DNA of 64,000 nucleotides from CAZTCJ01 sp964612085 (GCA_964612085.1 CAZTCJ010000010.1:5974-69973), one strand, 5' to 3'. Counted from the stretch's first letter, positions 8,611 through 17,229 are shown. Made by a program: numbers and translations. The notes: generated from the sequence alone by a model not told the origin.

Positions 8611-9700
8611 CGTTCTATCCATCCGGATCCGGAAGAGCTTTCCGGGCTTTTCCCTGGATCTCGACGAGCGGTTGGATCTGACCGGGGTCACGGCCGTTTT
8701 CGGCCCCAGCGGATCGGGCAAAAGCACCCTGCTGCGCCTGATCGCCGGGCTCGACCGGCCCGATCGGGGCCGTATCGCCATGGGAAGCGCGCTCTGGTTC
8801 GATCAGGATCAACAGATTCACACGCCGCCGCACGAACGCCCGGTCGGCTATATGTTTCAGGATGCCCGGCTGTTCGGCCATTTGACCGTCCACGGCAATC
8901 TGGCTTTTGCCGCCCGCCGCAGCGGCGACCGCGCGAACGGCTACGATCTGGAAACGGTGGCAGCGGCATTCGATCTCGAACCGCTCCTGATGCGGAAAAT
9001 CCAGACCCTCTCCGGCGGGGAGCGTCAAAGGGTGGCCCTGGCCCGCACCCTGCTGACCTGCCCGGACCTGTTGCTGCTCGATGAGCCTTTCGCCGCTCTC
9101 GACCTGGCGCGCAAGCACGATATCCTGCCCTATCTTGAGGATTTGCCCGGCCGGTTCGGCACGCCCGCCCTGTTCGTCAGTCACGATATTGAGGAAGTCA
9201 GTCAACTCGCCGACAGGATCCTTGTCCTGAACAAGGGCCGTGTGGAAGCGCACGGACCGGCGGCGGCCATCATCAACCGCCTGCCCCTTGAGGCCGTGAC
9301 AGGCCGGTTCGAGACCAGCACACTTCTGGACGCGATTGTCACAGGCCAGGACGCGCGGTTGTGTCTGACCGCTCTCCGCCTCGACGGTCAGGCGATCAGC
9401 ATGCCCATGAACGAGCGATTGACCCTCGGCGATACGGTCCGCCTGCGGATCAGGGCGCGGGACGTGGCGATCGCGACCGTACACCCCGCAGGCTTGAGTA
9501 TCCGCAATGTCCTGAAGGCCCGGGTCCATAGCGTCACGCCTGAACAGGGCACCGCCTTTGCCGACGCGTTGCTCGATATCGGGGCGGTGCAATTGCGCGC
9601 GCGCATCACCCGGGCGGCGGCCGAAGACCTGTCGCTCACGCCGGGCATGGAGGTTTTCGCGCTTGTGAAAAGCGTCAGTTTCGACGGGCGGCTGTCATAG
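8600..9700 (+). CDS. modC: ModC, molybdate ABC transporter ATPase with TOBE domain
   Basis: 366 residues from the ATG at 8600, overlapping modB by 11 bases. The nucleotide-binding domain has Walker A GPSGSGKST, signature LSGGERQRVALAR, Walker B LLLLDEPFAALD and switch SHDIEEV. The C-terminal 130 residues are the molybdate-binding TOBE/Mop domain (SVSFDG near the end), which usually senses intracellular molybdate. It powers molybdate import and supplies molybdenum cofactor enzymes, none of which is encoded in this window. Confidence 0.95.
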   Translation: MSDSVLSIRIRKSFPGFSLDLDERLDLTGVTAVFGPSGSGKSTLLRLIAGLDRPDRGRIAMGSALWFDQDQQIHTPPHERPVGYMFQDARLFGHLTVHGNLAFAARRSGDRANGYDLETVAAAFDLEPLLMRKIQTLSGGERQRVALARTLLTCPDLLLLDEPFAALDLARKHDILPYLEDLPGRFGTPALFVSHDIEEVSQLADRILVLNKGRVEAHGPAAAIINRLPLEAVTGRFETSTLLDAIVTGQDARLCLTALRLDGQAISMPMNERLTLGDTVRLRIRARDVAIATVHPAGLSIRNVLKARVHSVTPEQGTAFADALLDIGAVQLRARITRAAAEDLSLTPGMEVFALVKSVSFDGRLS

Positions 9701-9702
9701 CC

Positions 9703-10788
9703 TCAAGGCAGATCGCACAGGACCAGTTTCGGCTGGAACACGCCCCCGATCACCATGCGCCTGTCATGGACCGCCGCCACACTGCCGCCCGAAATCTGAT
9801 CGCCCAGATCGAGATAGATGTCTTTTTCCACGACTCTGTTCTGTCCCACCGTGAGCTTGACCACACGGGTCGGGGACAAGGCGCTGGCATCGCGGCTATG
9901 GCTCAGAAAATCAAAGAGCTTGGGATGCGCCGTCACCCAGACCGATCCGTCCGGATGCACATCGATATTGTCCGGACCCGTCCCGATCCAGACATCCCGG
10001 GTCAAGGTCAAATCGCCGGATGCCCGATCCCGGCTGTAGATGCGCACGGTCCCGTCCGTCGTTTCCGCGATATAGACCTCGGCGCCGTCCGGGCTCATGG
10101 CGATGCCGTTGGCATAGGTCAGGCGGTCCGCCGCGACGCGCGTCTCGACGCCGTCATGATAAACCGCATCCGTCCGGTTCCAGCGCAGGAAATCCTCGAA
10201 TGTCCGGGCCGAACTGCCCGGCGGATTGCGGTGATCGTTGGTGGCGTAAAAGGCGCGCTCGCCCACCGCCAAAACATCGTTCGGCTCCCGGATCAAGGTG
10301 TGGGTGATGGCTTCGACAAAGTCGAGCCTTGGCGGCTGGCCGGATGCCTCGCGGATGGAAAAGATGGCGATCTCGCTGACCGGCTTGTTGGCCGGATGAT
10401 TGACCACGAATAGCCGTTTCCCCGAGCCGTCCGGCGCGCGCCACAGGCTGATGCCATGGGGGCGGAAATCGGCCGGGAACCCGCCGGTCATTGGGATAAG
10501 ATCCGCGCTCGGATCATCGAGCCGCATGGCATAGACATCGCCGCGCACCGGCTCGCCCCGGGCCACGGCCCGGCGGTCGGTGGCCGAGACATAGACCCAG
10601 CCCGTCTCCCGGTCGATCGTCAGATCCTCCGGCCCGGCAGGCGCCGGCACCGGGCGGCAGGCTTCAGTCCCCATCTCTTCGAGCCGGGTGAAAACACCGG
10701 CATTCGTCAAGAACCGGACGGCCAGATAGCCGAGAATGACGAGGACCAGGGCAACGATAACGGCCGTCAGCAGTTTCCAGCCCGACAT
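9703..10788 (-). CDS. Membrane-anchored arylesterase / paraoxonase-like beta-propeller protein
   Basis: 361 residues from the ATG at 10788, chosen because GGAGG sits nine bases upstream; two earlier in-frame starts place it inside or before that site. An N-terminal transmembrane helix (about residues 4-22) anchors a periplasmic six-bladed propeller. Paraoxonase/SMP-30 motifs are visible: GPEDLTIDRETGWVYVS, FRPHGISLW, EPNDVLAVGERAFYATNDH, ANGIAMSPDGAEVYIAE and PDNIDVHPDGSVWV, with Asn/Asp residues of the calcium and active site conserved. It is probably a lactonase or arylesterase. The next upstream gene is an ABC exporter 38 bases away, so the two may be co-transcribed. Confidence 0.82.
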   Translation of the reverse strand: MSGWKLLTAVIVALVLVILGYLAVRFLTNAGVFTRLEEMGTEACRPVPAPAGPEDLTIDRETGWVYVSATDRRAVARGEPVRGDVYAMRLDDPSADLIPMTGGFPADFRPHGISLWRAPDGSGKRLFVVNHPANKPVSEIAIFSIREASGQPPRLDFVEAITHTLIREPNDVLAVGERAFYATNDHRNPPGSSARTFEDFLRWNRTDAVYHDGVETRVAADRLTYANGIAMSPDGAEVYIAETTDGTVRIYSRDRASGDLTLTRDVWIGTGPDNIDVHPDGSVWVTAHPKLFDFLSHSRDASALSPTRVVKLTVGQNRVVEKDIYLDLGDQISGGSVAAVHDRRMVIGGVFQPKLVLCDLP

Positions 10789-10826
10789 GGGTTCCATCCT
10801 CCATACCGCTTGGACGAGATTCAAGC

Positions 10827-12689
10827 TTATCCGGTACCGCCGGATTTGTCAGGATCGCCCCCGTCCGTGCGGAATTGCAGCGCGGCCAGCCTTGCATAAA
10901 GCCCGCCTTGCGCCACCAACTCCTCGTGGCGGCCTTCAGCCACCACCCGGCCCTGATCCATCACCGCGATGCGGTCGGCCTTGAGCACGGTGGCCAGGCG
11001 ATGGGCGATGACCAGCGTCGTGCGCCCGCGCATGACTTCTTCGAGCGCCTGCTGCACGAGGCGTTCGCTTTCCGCATCGAGTGCGCTCGTCGCCTCGTCG
11101 AGCAGCAGAATCGGCGCATCCCGCAGGATCGCCCTTGCGATGGCGATGCGCTGGCGCTGGCCGCCCGACAGGGTCACGCCCCGCTCGCCCAGTTCCGAGT
11201 CATAGCCGTTCGGCAGGGCCATGATGAACTCATGGGCCGCCGCCGCCTTGGCCGCCGCGACCACCGCGTCATCGTCCGCTTCCGGACGACCATAGCGGAT
11301 ATTCTCCATGGCCGTTGTGGCGAAGACAACGGGGTCCTGCGGCACCAGCCCGATCCGGCGGCGCAGATCCTGGGGCACCACATCGCGCACTGGGCAGCCA
11401 TCCACGGCAATGATGCCGTTCTGCGCATCGTAGAAGCGCAGAAGAAGCTGGAAGACGGTCGATTTTCCGGCGCCGGACGGTCCCACCAGCGCCACGGTCT
11501 CGCCGGGCTCCACCTGCAGCGAAAACCGGTCGAGCGCGGAAATACCGGGCCGGGTCGGATATTGGAACGTCACGTCTTGAAAGGCGACCGCGCCACGCGG
11601 CGGATCGAGCATGGGCGTGGGGCGCTCGGGAGCTGCGATGACCGGCTCCACACTGAGCAATTCCATCAGCCGCTGGGTCGCGCCCGAGGCCCGCTGAATA
11701 TCGCCCCAAACCTCGCTCAAGGCCGCGACGGCACCGGCCATGAACAGCGAGTAGAGCATGAACTGGACAAGCTCGCCGCCCGACATATCGCCGTCGATGA
11801 CCGCGCGGGCGCCCAGCCACAGGACCCCCACAATGCTCGCGAAAATCAGGAAAATCGCCACGACCGTGAGCCCGGAGCGCATGGTGATGCGCCGCACCGC
11901 CACCTGGAACGCCCGCTCCACCGCCTGGCCGAAATGGGCCCGGTCCAGCTCTTCATGGGTGAAGGCCTGGACCGTCTGCATGGCCTGAAGGCTTTCGCCC
12001 GCATGGGCGCTGGTATCCGCCACCCGGTCCTGGCTCGCCCGCGACAGAGTGCGCACGGCCCGGCCGAACAGGATGATCGGGATCACGATCATCGGCACAG
12101 CGAGGAAAATGAGACTGGACAGCCCGGGGCTCGTATAGATCAGCATGGCGAAACTGCCGGCGAACGACACCATGTTCCGCAAGGCAATGGACACGGACGA
12201 TCCCACCACGGTCTGAATCAGCGTGGTGTCGGTCGTCAGCCGGGAGAGTACTTCGCCCGTGCGGGTGATCTCGAAAAAGGCGGGGCTCAGTTTGGTCACA
12301 TGGTCGTAGACGGCTTTGCGCAGGTCCGCGACAACCCGTTCGCCAATCCAGCTCACCATGAAAAAGCGGGCCGCCGACGCGATCGCCAGAAGCGTGCCCA
12401 AACCGAGGAACACCCAGAAGAACCGGTCGATGGACTGGGCCGTCTCGGCGGTGAAGCCCCGATCGACCACACTGCGCACGGCCAGGGGAAGCGCCAGTGT
12501 CGTCGCGGCGGCGACGATCAGCATGGCCATGGCGCCAGCAAGCGCCAGGGGGTAGCGCCGCACGAATGGCACAAGCTTGAGGAGCGCGCGCGGGTCCCGC
12601 CGTTTCGGGCGCTTGTCCGCTTCCCGTTCCAAACCTTCCGCCAGCACCTGACTGCGGTCGCTCTCCGCCCTCCCAGCCGTCTGCGTCAC
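10827..12689 (-). CDS. ABC exporter half-transporter (MsbA/LmrA type)
   Basis: 620 residues with fused membrane and ATPase domains. Six transmembrane helices lie at about residues 45-300. The ATPase domain has Walker A GPSGAGKST (403-411), signature LSGGQRQRIAIARAIL, Walker B ILLLDEATSALD and an H-loop IAHRLAT. It functions as a homodimeric exporter, most likely of lipid or hydrophobic compounds; substrate cannot be inferred. The arylesterase-like gene follows in the same direction, which could indicate a shared detoxification role, but that is speculation. Confidence 0.93.
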   Translation of the reverse strand: MTQTAGRAESDRSQVLAEGLEREADKRPKRRDPRALLKLVPFVRRYPLALAGAMAMLIVAAATTLALPLAVRSVVDRGFTAETAQSIDRFFWVFLGLGTLLAIASAARFFMVSWIGERVVADLRKAVYDHVTKLSPAFFEITRTGEVLSRLTTDTTLIQTVVGSSVSIALRNMVSFAGSFAMLIYTSPGLSSLIFLAVPMIVIPIILFGRAVRTLSRASQDRVADTSAHAGESLQAMQTVQAFTHEELDRAHFGQAVERAFQVAVRRITMRSGLTVVAIFLIFASIVGVLWLGARAVIDGDMSGGELVQFMLYSLFMAGAVAALSEVWGDIQRASGATQRLMELLSVEPVIAAPERPTPMLDPPRGAVAFQDVTFQYPTRPGISALDRFSLQVEPGETVALVGPSGAGKSTVFQLLLRFYDAQNGIIAVDGCPVRDVVPQDLRRRIGLVPQDPVVFATTAMENIRYGRPEADDDAVVAAAKAAAAHEFIMALPNGYDSELGERGVTLSGGQRQRIAIARAILRDAPILLLDEATSALDAESERLVQQALEEVMRGRTTLVIAHRLATVLKADRIAVMDQGRVVAEGRHEELVAQGGLYARLAALQFRTDGGDPDKSGGTG

Positions 12690-12802
12690 ACCGGTCTCCT
12701 GTCTGTCCGCCGTCTTTTTCCATATCTAACATGGGTCGCGAGGCCGGGCTTACGAGATCGTGACTTGACGCCACCGCGCTTTTGGCCGTATCACCGTTAT
12801 TG

Positions 12803-12926
12803 CTCATCAAGACCGGCTGAGGGACAGGCCCTTTGACGCCGGGGCAACCGTTGAACAAGGCAACCGATCCTTGTTTGAAAAGGTGCCAACTCCTGCGGGA
12901 CGCGTAAGCGTTCTCCGAGAGATGAG
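12803..12926 (+). promoter_or_regulatory. SAM-I (S-box) type riboswitch upstream of metX
   Basis: The S-box core is recognisable. The P1 stem pairs CTCATC (12803-12808) with GATGAG (12921-12926). Conserved elements follow in order: AAGA then GAGGGACAGGCCC (12819-12831), a GGGGCAACCG segment (12841-12850), a variable P3 arm built on ACAAGGCAACCGATCCTTGT, the strongly conserved AGGTGCCAACTCCTGC (12881-12896), and GAGAGATGAG. It should bind S-adenosylmethionine and repress the methionine genes behind it. A GAGG inside the 3' strand of P1 is seven bases from a GTG start, so control is probably at translation initiation. Confidence 0.9.
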
Positions 12927-12934
12927 GCAGGCGG

Positions 12935-14002
12935 GTGAACCGCCCTGCTCTATCGGATACCCGAAAACTTGATGAGCTTGGCAACGCACTCAATTGCGGA
13001 GACAAGCTCGTGCGCACATATTCAGACGACGTCCTTGATGCGCCCACATCGCATCGCTCCGGCCACGACCGGTCGGTCATTCTTCCTGCGGATTTCACCT
13101 TCGAAAGCGGCGACAAGCCCACAGGCGCCTTCATCCGGATCCGGACATACGGACCGGAAACGGGGCCGCTCGTGCTTGTGGCCGGGGGCATTTCCGCCGA
13201 CCGCTTCGCCGCCGGAAGCGAACCGAAAGCGGGCTGGTGGCGGGAGTTCATCCGCGCGGACGGCCCCGTCGATCTCGACCGTTTCCGCGTGGCCTGCATG
13301 GATTTTCTGCCCGATTGTTCGGAAGGGCCGTGCACCATCACCACCCACGATCAGGCCCGCGCCTTGGCGCATGCCTTGGATCAGGTGGGCGAACCGCGCA
13401 TCAAGGCGTTCGTCGGCGCGTCCTATGGCGGCATGGTGGCGCTCGCCTTCGCCGAATTGTTCCCCGAACGTCTCAACCGGCTGTGCGTGATCAGCGCGGC
13501 CCACAGGCCCGATCCCATGGCCACGGCGATCCGGGGGATCCAGCGGCGCATCATCGCGTTCGGCCGCGCCCAGGGCGCACCGGAACAGGGCGTGGCCTTG
13601 GCCCGAGAACTGGCCATGACCACTTATCGGTCCGCGGATGAGTTCGCCCGCCGCTTCGACAGCAGCCCTCAAGGGTCCCGCGCGGGCGATCCTTACGACG
13701 CCTGCGCCTATCTCATCGCGCGGGGCCAAGACTATGCCAAGATCATGACGCCGGAGCGTTTCGAGACGCTCTCGGATTCCATCGACCGGCACCGGGTCGA
13801 TCCCGCACGGATCACCACGCCCACATGCCTGATCGCCTCGTGCAGCGACCGGATCGTGCCGCCCCACCTGATGGCGGACCTGAAGGACGCCTTAAACGGC
13901 TCCGCAACGCTGCATTATATCGACTCCGCTTTCGGCCATGACGCCTTCCTGCTGGAGACGGCCACCATCGGCCCGATCATCAAGACTTTCATCGAGGACT
14001 GA
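12935..14002 (+). CDS. metX: MetX-like homoserine O-acyltransferase
   Basis: 355 residues from a GTG at 12935; a second GTG at 13010 with GGAGA eight bases upstream is an alternative. The alpha/beta-hydrolase fold carries the nucleophile elbow FVGASYGGMVAL, an acid in SCSDRIVP and the histidine in FGHDAF. It resembles the short MetX-like branch with GGISADR and ISAAHRPDPMATAIRGIQRR. The enzyme activates homoserine for methionine synthesis. Whether the donor is acetyl- or succinyl-CoA cannot be decided by eye. It sits behind a SAM riboswitch and four bases before metB, a complete homoserine-to-cystathionine step. Confidence 0.88.
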   Translation: MNRPALSDTRKLDELGNALNCGDKLVRTYSDDVLDAPTSHRSGHDRSVILPADFTFESGDKPTGAFIRIRTYGPETGPLVLVAGGISADRFAAGSEPKAGWWREFIRADGPVDLDRFRVACMDFLPDCSEGPCTITTHDQARALAHALDQVGEPRIKAFVGASYGGMVALAFAELFPERLNRLCVISAAHRPDPMATAIRGIQRRIIAFGRAQGAPEQGVALARELAMTTYRSADEFARRFDSSPQGSRAGDPYDACAYLIARGQDYAKIMTPERFETLSDSIDRHRVDPARITTPTCLIASCSDRIVPPHLMADLKDALNGSATLHYIDSAFGHDAFLLETATIGPIIKTFIED

Positions 14003-14006
14003 GCTT

Positions 14007-15188
14007 ATGACCCATCATCTGCATCCGGACACCATCGCCGCCACCAGCGGCATTAACGAAGACGCGGCCCATGGCTCGGTCATGCCGCCGCTTTATCTGT
14101 CGGCAAACTATAGTTTCGCAGGCTTCGACGAAAAACGCGATTTCGACTACACCCGCTCTGGCAATCCAACCCGGGCGGCGCTCGAAGACACGCTCGCCAA
14201 GCTGGAGGCAGGTGCGGGCGCGTCCGTCACCGCCACGGGCATGGCCGCACTCGATCTTGTCCTTACACAAGTGTGTCCGGACGATCTGGTGATCGCGCCG
14301 GTGGACTGTTACGGCGGCACGTACCGGCTTCTGGAGGCCCGCGCCAAGCGCGGCCATTTCAAGGTCGCTTATGTGGATCAGACCGATCTGACGGCTTTCG
14401 CCGCCGCCCTTGCCCAAGGGGCGAAGCTGGTGATGGTGGAAAGCCCGACCAACCCGCTGATGCGGGTGGTGGATATCGCGCGGATCTGCGAGCTGGCCCA
14501 TGAAGCGGGCGCGCTCGTCTCGGTGGACAACACCTTCCTGTCGCCCGCCCGCCAGCGGCCCATCACGCTGGGCGCGGATCTGGTGGTTCATTCGACTACG
14601 AAATATCTCAACGGCCATTCGGATGTGGTGGGCGGCGCGGTCGTCGCGGCCACGCCGGAGCTGGCGCAAGAGATTGCTTGGTGGGCGAACTGCACGGGCG
14701 TCACCGGCGCGCCGTTCGACAGCTATCTCACCTTGCGCGGCATCCGCACGCTCTTTGCCCGGATCGACCGGCAGGAGCGCACCGCCGCCGAGATCGCCGA
14801 ACGGCTGCTCGATCACCCGGGCGTGAAACGGGTGCACTATCCGGGGCTCAAGGATCATCCGGGCCATGCGCTGGCCGCCCGTCAGCAGACGGGTTTCGGC
14901 GCCATGCTCAGCATCGAGATCGACGGCGATCTCAACGATGTGCGCCGGGTGGTGGAAAGCGTCAAGGTGTTCACCTTGGCGGAATCGCTCGGCGGCTTCG
15001 AAAGCCTGGTCGCCCACCCCGCTACCATGACCCATGCTTCCATGACGGCGGAAGCCCGCGAGGCGGCGGGCATCACTGACACGCTCTTGCGGTTGTCCGT
15101 CGGGCTCGAAGCCCCTGCCGACCTGATCGCCGATCTGGATCAGGCGTTGAGCGGCGCACAGGCCGTCAACCTTCAGGCAGCGGAGTAA
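14007..15188 (+). CDS. metB: Cystathionine gamma-synthase (trans-sulfuration enzyme)
   Basis: 393 residues of the Cys/Met metabolism PLP family. Visible hallmarks: DYTRSGNPTRAALEDTLAKLE near the N-terminus, the ATGMAALDLVL segment, VESPTNPLMRVVDI, DNTFLSPARQRP, and the PLP lysine in HSTTKYLNGHSDVVGG. The SLGGFESLVAHPATMTH motif closes the active site. It most likely condenses O-acylhomoserine with cysteine to cystathionine. A sulfhydrylase activity (MetZ-like) cannot be excluded. The start is four bases after the metX stop, so both are under the riboswitch. Confidence 0.9.
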   Translation: MTHHLHPDTIAATSGINEDAAHGSVMPPLYLSANYSFAGFDEKRDFDYTRSGNPTRAALEDTLAKLEAGAGASVTATGMAALDLVLTQVCPDDLVIAPVDCYGGTYRLLEARAKRGHFKVAYVDQTDLTAFAAALAQGAKLVMVESPTNPLMRVVDIARICELAHEAGALVSVDNTFLSPARQRPITLGADLVVHSTTKYLNGHSDVVGGAVVAATPELAQEIAWWANCTGVTGAPFDSYLTLRGIRTLFARIDRQERTAAEIAERLLDHPGVKRVHYPGLKDHPGHALAARQQTGFGAMLSIEIDGDLNDVRRVVESVKVFTLAESLGGFESLVAHPATMTHASMTAEAREAAGITDTLLRLSVGLEAPADLIADLDQALSGAQAVNLQAAE

Positions 15189-15250
15189 GCCTCAAAGATG
15201 CTGTACGACAGCCAGGCTTTTCCGGATTGGGTGCAGAAAATCGCAATACC

Positions 15251-15264
15251 TTGATCAGGATCAA
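15251..15264. promoter_or_regulatory. FNR/CRP-family binding site (perfect FNR box)
   Basis: The 14 bases TTGATCAGGATCAA match the FNR consensus TTGAT-N4-ATCAA exactly. The site lies 36 bases before the flavodoxin ATG. TATAGG (15273-15278) is a possible -10 element and TTGATC inside the box a possible -35 with a 16-base spacer, so an FNR/FnrL-type regulator bound here would occlude RNA polymerase. That geometry suggests oxygen-dependent repression rather than activation, but the promoter has not been mapped. Confidence 0.7.
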
Positions 15265-15299
15265 AGTCGGTCTATAGGCCGCTTGCCAGCCTGCGGCTT

Positions 15300-15788
15300 A
15301 TGCAAAAGATCCTGGTTGTCTATTATTCAAGGAGCGGGAAAACGCAGGCTTTGGCCGAAGTGATCGCCTCAGCCTGCGGCGCCGATCTCGAAGCCTTGCA
15401 GGACGTGAAAAAGCGCACCGGCTTTTTCGGCTATTGGCGGTCGGGACGGGAAGCCTTGAAAAAGCAGCTTGCCGAGATCCGCGACACCGTTCATGACCCG
15501 GCGGACTACGATCTGGTTGTTCTGGGCACGCCGGTTTGGGCGGGAAGCATGTCCTCGCCCATGCGCACCTACATCACCCGGAACCACGATGCGTTCCGGC
15601 AGATAGCCGTGTTCTGCACCATGGGCGGATCGGGCGGCGACGGAACGCTGGCGGGAATGGCGGCGCTTGCCGGGCTGGATCCGCTGGCGCGTCTCAGCGT
15701 GAAGGAACACGAGATCAAGTCAGGCGCGGCGCAGGACAAGGCCGCCGCGTTCGTGCACGACCTCGTCAATCGGGCAGGGCCGGACTGA
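15300..15788 (+). CDS. Flavodoxin-like FMN protein
   Basis: 162 residues with the flavodoxin phosphate loop at the N-terminus (VVYYSRSGKTQALAEVI) and the second FMN loop LGTPVWAGSMSSPMRTYI, then CTMGGSGGDGTL. It belongs to the short flavodoxin / NAD(P)H quinone reductase type family (COG0716-like). It is an electron carrier or quinone reductase; partner unknown. It follows metB by 111 bases but has its own control region with an FNR box, implying oxygen-responsive expression. Confidence 0.85.
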   Translation: MQKILVVYYSRSGKTQALAEVIASACGADLEALQDVKKRTGFFGYWRSGREALKKQLAEIRDTVHDPADYDLVVLGTPVWAGSMSSPMRTYITRNHDAFRQIAVFCTMGGSGGDGTLAGMAALAGLDPLARLSVKEHEIKSGAAQDKAAAFVHDLVNRAGPD

Positions 15789-15833
15789 TGCTGACTCTGC
15801 CGCCTTATCCGGAATGGGCCCGGGTTTGGCGCC

Positions 15834-15862
15834 TTGAACCCGAGGTCCGCCCGCGCTATAAG
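15834..15862 (+). promoter_or_regulatory. Probable sigma-70 promoter of rpmE
   Basis: TTGAAC (15834-15839) and TATAAG (15857-15862) are separated by 17 bases, a near-consensus housekeeping promoter. It would give a leader of about 120 bases before rpmE. Confidence 0.6.
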
Positions 15863-15990
15863 ACGCGGTCTTCCCGGCAAGCTTGGGGTATGAAAAAGGG
15901 ATGCGGCGCGTCAGACGCCCCCGCCCGGCCCCAACCTTTCGTTAAAGCGTTCCAGGTCCGCGACAGACCTGAGGAGTAAGGAATAAGGCG

Positions 15991-16212
15991 ATGAAAAAGG
16001 ACATTCATCCGGATTATCACACGATCACCGTGGTCATGACCGACGGCTCGACCTTCCAGACCAAGTCCACCTACGGCAAGGAAGGCGACACGCTGCAGCT
16101 CGACATCGACCCGCTGACCCACCCGGCCTATACGGGCGGCAACCAGACGCTGCTCGACCGCGGCGGCCGGGTCAGCCGCTTCAAGGACAAGTTCAAGGGC
16201 TTCGTGAAGTAA
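15991..16212 (+). CDS. rpmE: 50S ribosomal protein bL31
   Basis: 73 residues with the L31 signature MKKDIHPDYHTITVVMTDGS and HPAYTGGNQTLLDRGGRVSRF. It contains no cysteine at all, so it is a zinc-free (C-minus) form of bL31. GAGGAGTAAGGA precedes the start. It is followed by an intrinsic terminator. The neighbours DUF1465, DUF1192 and a quinone oxidoreductase form a set seen together in many Alphaproteobacteria. Confidence 0.97.
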   Translation: MKKDIHPDYHTITVVMTDGSTFQTKSTYGKEGDTLQLDIDPLTHPAYTGGNQTLLDRGGRVSRFKDKFKGFVK

Positions 16213-16231
16213 GCCCGGCCCCCTTTCATGC

Positions 16232-16262
16232 AAAAAGGCGCGTCCGGGGACGCGCCTTTTTC
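16232..16262 (+). terminator. Intrinsic terminator after rpmE
   Basis: A seven-base GC stem GGCGCGT/ACGCGCC with a six-base loop is flanked by five A before and five T after, so it can end transcription from both strands. It also serves the converging DUF1465 gene that stops at 16287. Confidence 0.92.
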
Positions 16263-16286
16263 GTTTGGGACCATGCCTGAACCGGC

Positions 16287-16838
16287 TTATTCCGCCGCCC
16301 GCGCCCGCATCGGCGAGAAAGCCGCCTGCAGCAGGCTGTGCTGATCCTGCACACTGGAGCCCGCCGCCTCGTCTTCCGTTTCCTCGCCCTTGCGGCGGTA
16401 CATCATCTCATCGAGCCGGTCGACCCGGTCGTAAAGCCGTTCGCTGCGCGCCAACAGGTCGAGCAGCTTGGCCGGCAACTGATCCGTCGCCTCCAGCGGC
16501 ATGCCCCGGCAGATTTCCTGGGCGCCCAGGCGGTATTTGTCCTGAAAGGCCTCTTCCGGGGTCATTTCCCCTTCCCGGATCGCCTTTTGCACCAGAAGCC
16601 AGGAGGCCACCTGCATCAGCCGCGTGGTCAGCCGCATGCTTTCGCCCGCATACGCCAACGCCGCCTTGCGCGACAGCAGCCGCGACTCCTCCCGGCCCGG
16701 ACCGTCCAGATAAGACGCCGTCTCCTCCACCATGGCCATGCCGTCGGCGAAGGTGCGGTCGAACAGTTCGGACTGGGCGAAGTCGCCAATCGCCATGGTC
16801 CATTCTTCTGACGTACGTGTTTTTTCAGTCGTATTCAT
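16287..16838 (-). CDS. DUF1465 family protein
   Basis: 183 residues from the ATG at 16838, which has GGAAAGAG upstream. It is largely helical, with the family core TFADGMAMVEETASYLDGPG, then RLTTRLMQVASWLLVQKAI and a helix LLARSERLYDRVDRLDEMMYR. No enzymatic motif is seen. DUF1465 proteins are alphaproteobacterial; some members are annotated as regulators because of a loose helix-turn-helix resemblance, but the role is unknown. It is 96 bases downstream of DUF1192 on the same strand. Confidence 0.85.
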   Translation of the reverse strand: MNTTEKTRTSEEWTMAIGDFAQSELFDRTFADGMAMVEETASYLDGPGREESRLLSRKAALAYAGESMRLTTRLMQVASWLLVQKAIREGEMTPEEAFQDKYRLGAQEICRGMPLEATDQLPAKLLDLLARSERLYDRVDRLDEMMYRRKGEETEDEAAGSSVQDQHSLLQAAFSPMRARAAE

Positions 16839-16934
16839 TTGTGCTCTTTCCAGCCCCCGATCCGGTTCCCGTGTCGCGGGCCCACGCTGCAAACCCCGCG
16901 CCATCCGGAAGCGGGACGCCCGGCCGGACCTGTC

Positions 16935-17135
16935 CTAGGGTTTGCGGAAGATCGCCTCGGCGCTGGACTGGACGCCCTGTTTGGCATCGAACATGGTCTC
17001 GCAGCGCTCGATCTCGGCGCGCAGGAGCGCGATCCGCTCTTTCAGCTCTTCCATGGACAAAAGCGAGAGATCGTCGGACAAGGAGATAATGGCCGCAGCC
17101 GCTTTCCGCCGGGGCAGATCCGTGTCGATATCCAT
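16935..17135 (-). CDS. DUF1192 family small protein
   Basis: 66 residues, charged and predicted coiled coil: LSMEELKERIALLRAEIERC is the DUF1192 core. Function is unknown. It is divergent from the quinone oxidoreductase at 17230 and precedes DUF1465, a conserved alphaproteobacterial neighbourhood. Confidence 0.85.
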   Translation of the reverse strand: MDIDTDLPRRKAAAAIISLSDDLSLLSMEELKERIALLRAEIERCETMFDAKQGVQSSAEAIFRKP

Positions 17136-17229
17136 GGTTCACCTCCCGTCAAACGCGATACACGATAGGGAAGCTTTCAGTGTGCGCCTGCCGCGCAGCA
17201 GCTTCAACTGAGAATTTGGAGAAACCGTC

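Noticed and set aside
7109..9700. A ModE-type operator or molybdenum-cofactor riboswitch before modA
   Set aside because: The 182 bases upstream showed no recognisable ModE palindrome or Moco-RNA core.
10875..12836. A 653-residue frame antisense to the ABC exporter, reaching the riboswitch
   Set aside because: It covers the reverse of all ATPase motifs and has an implausible His/Arg/Gln-rich composition.
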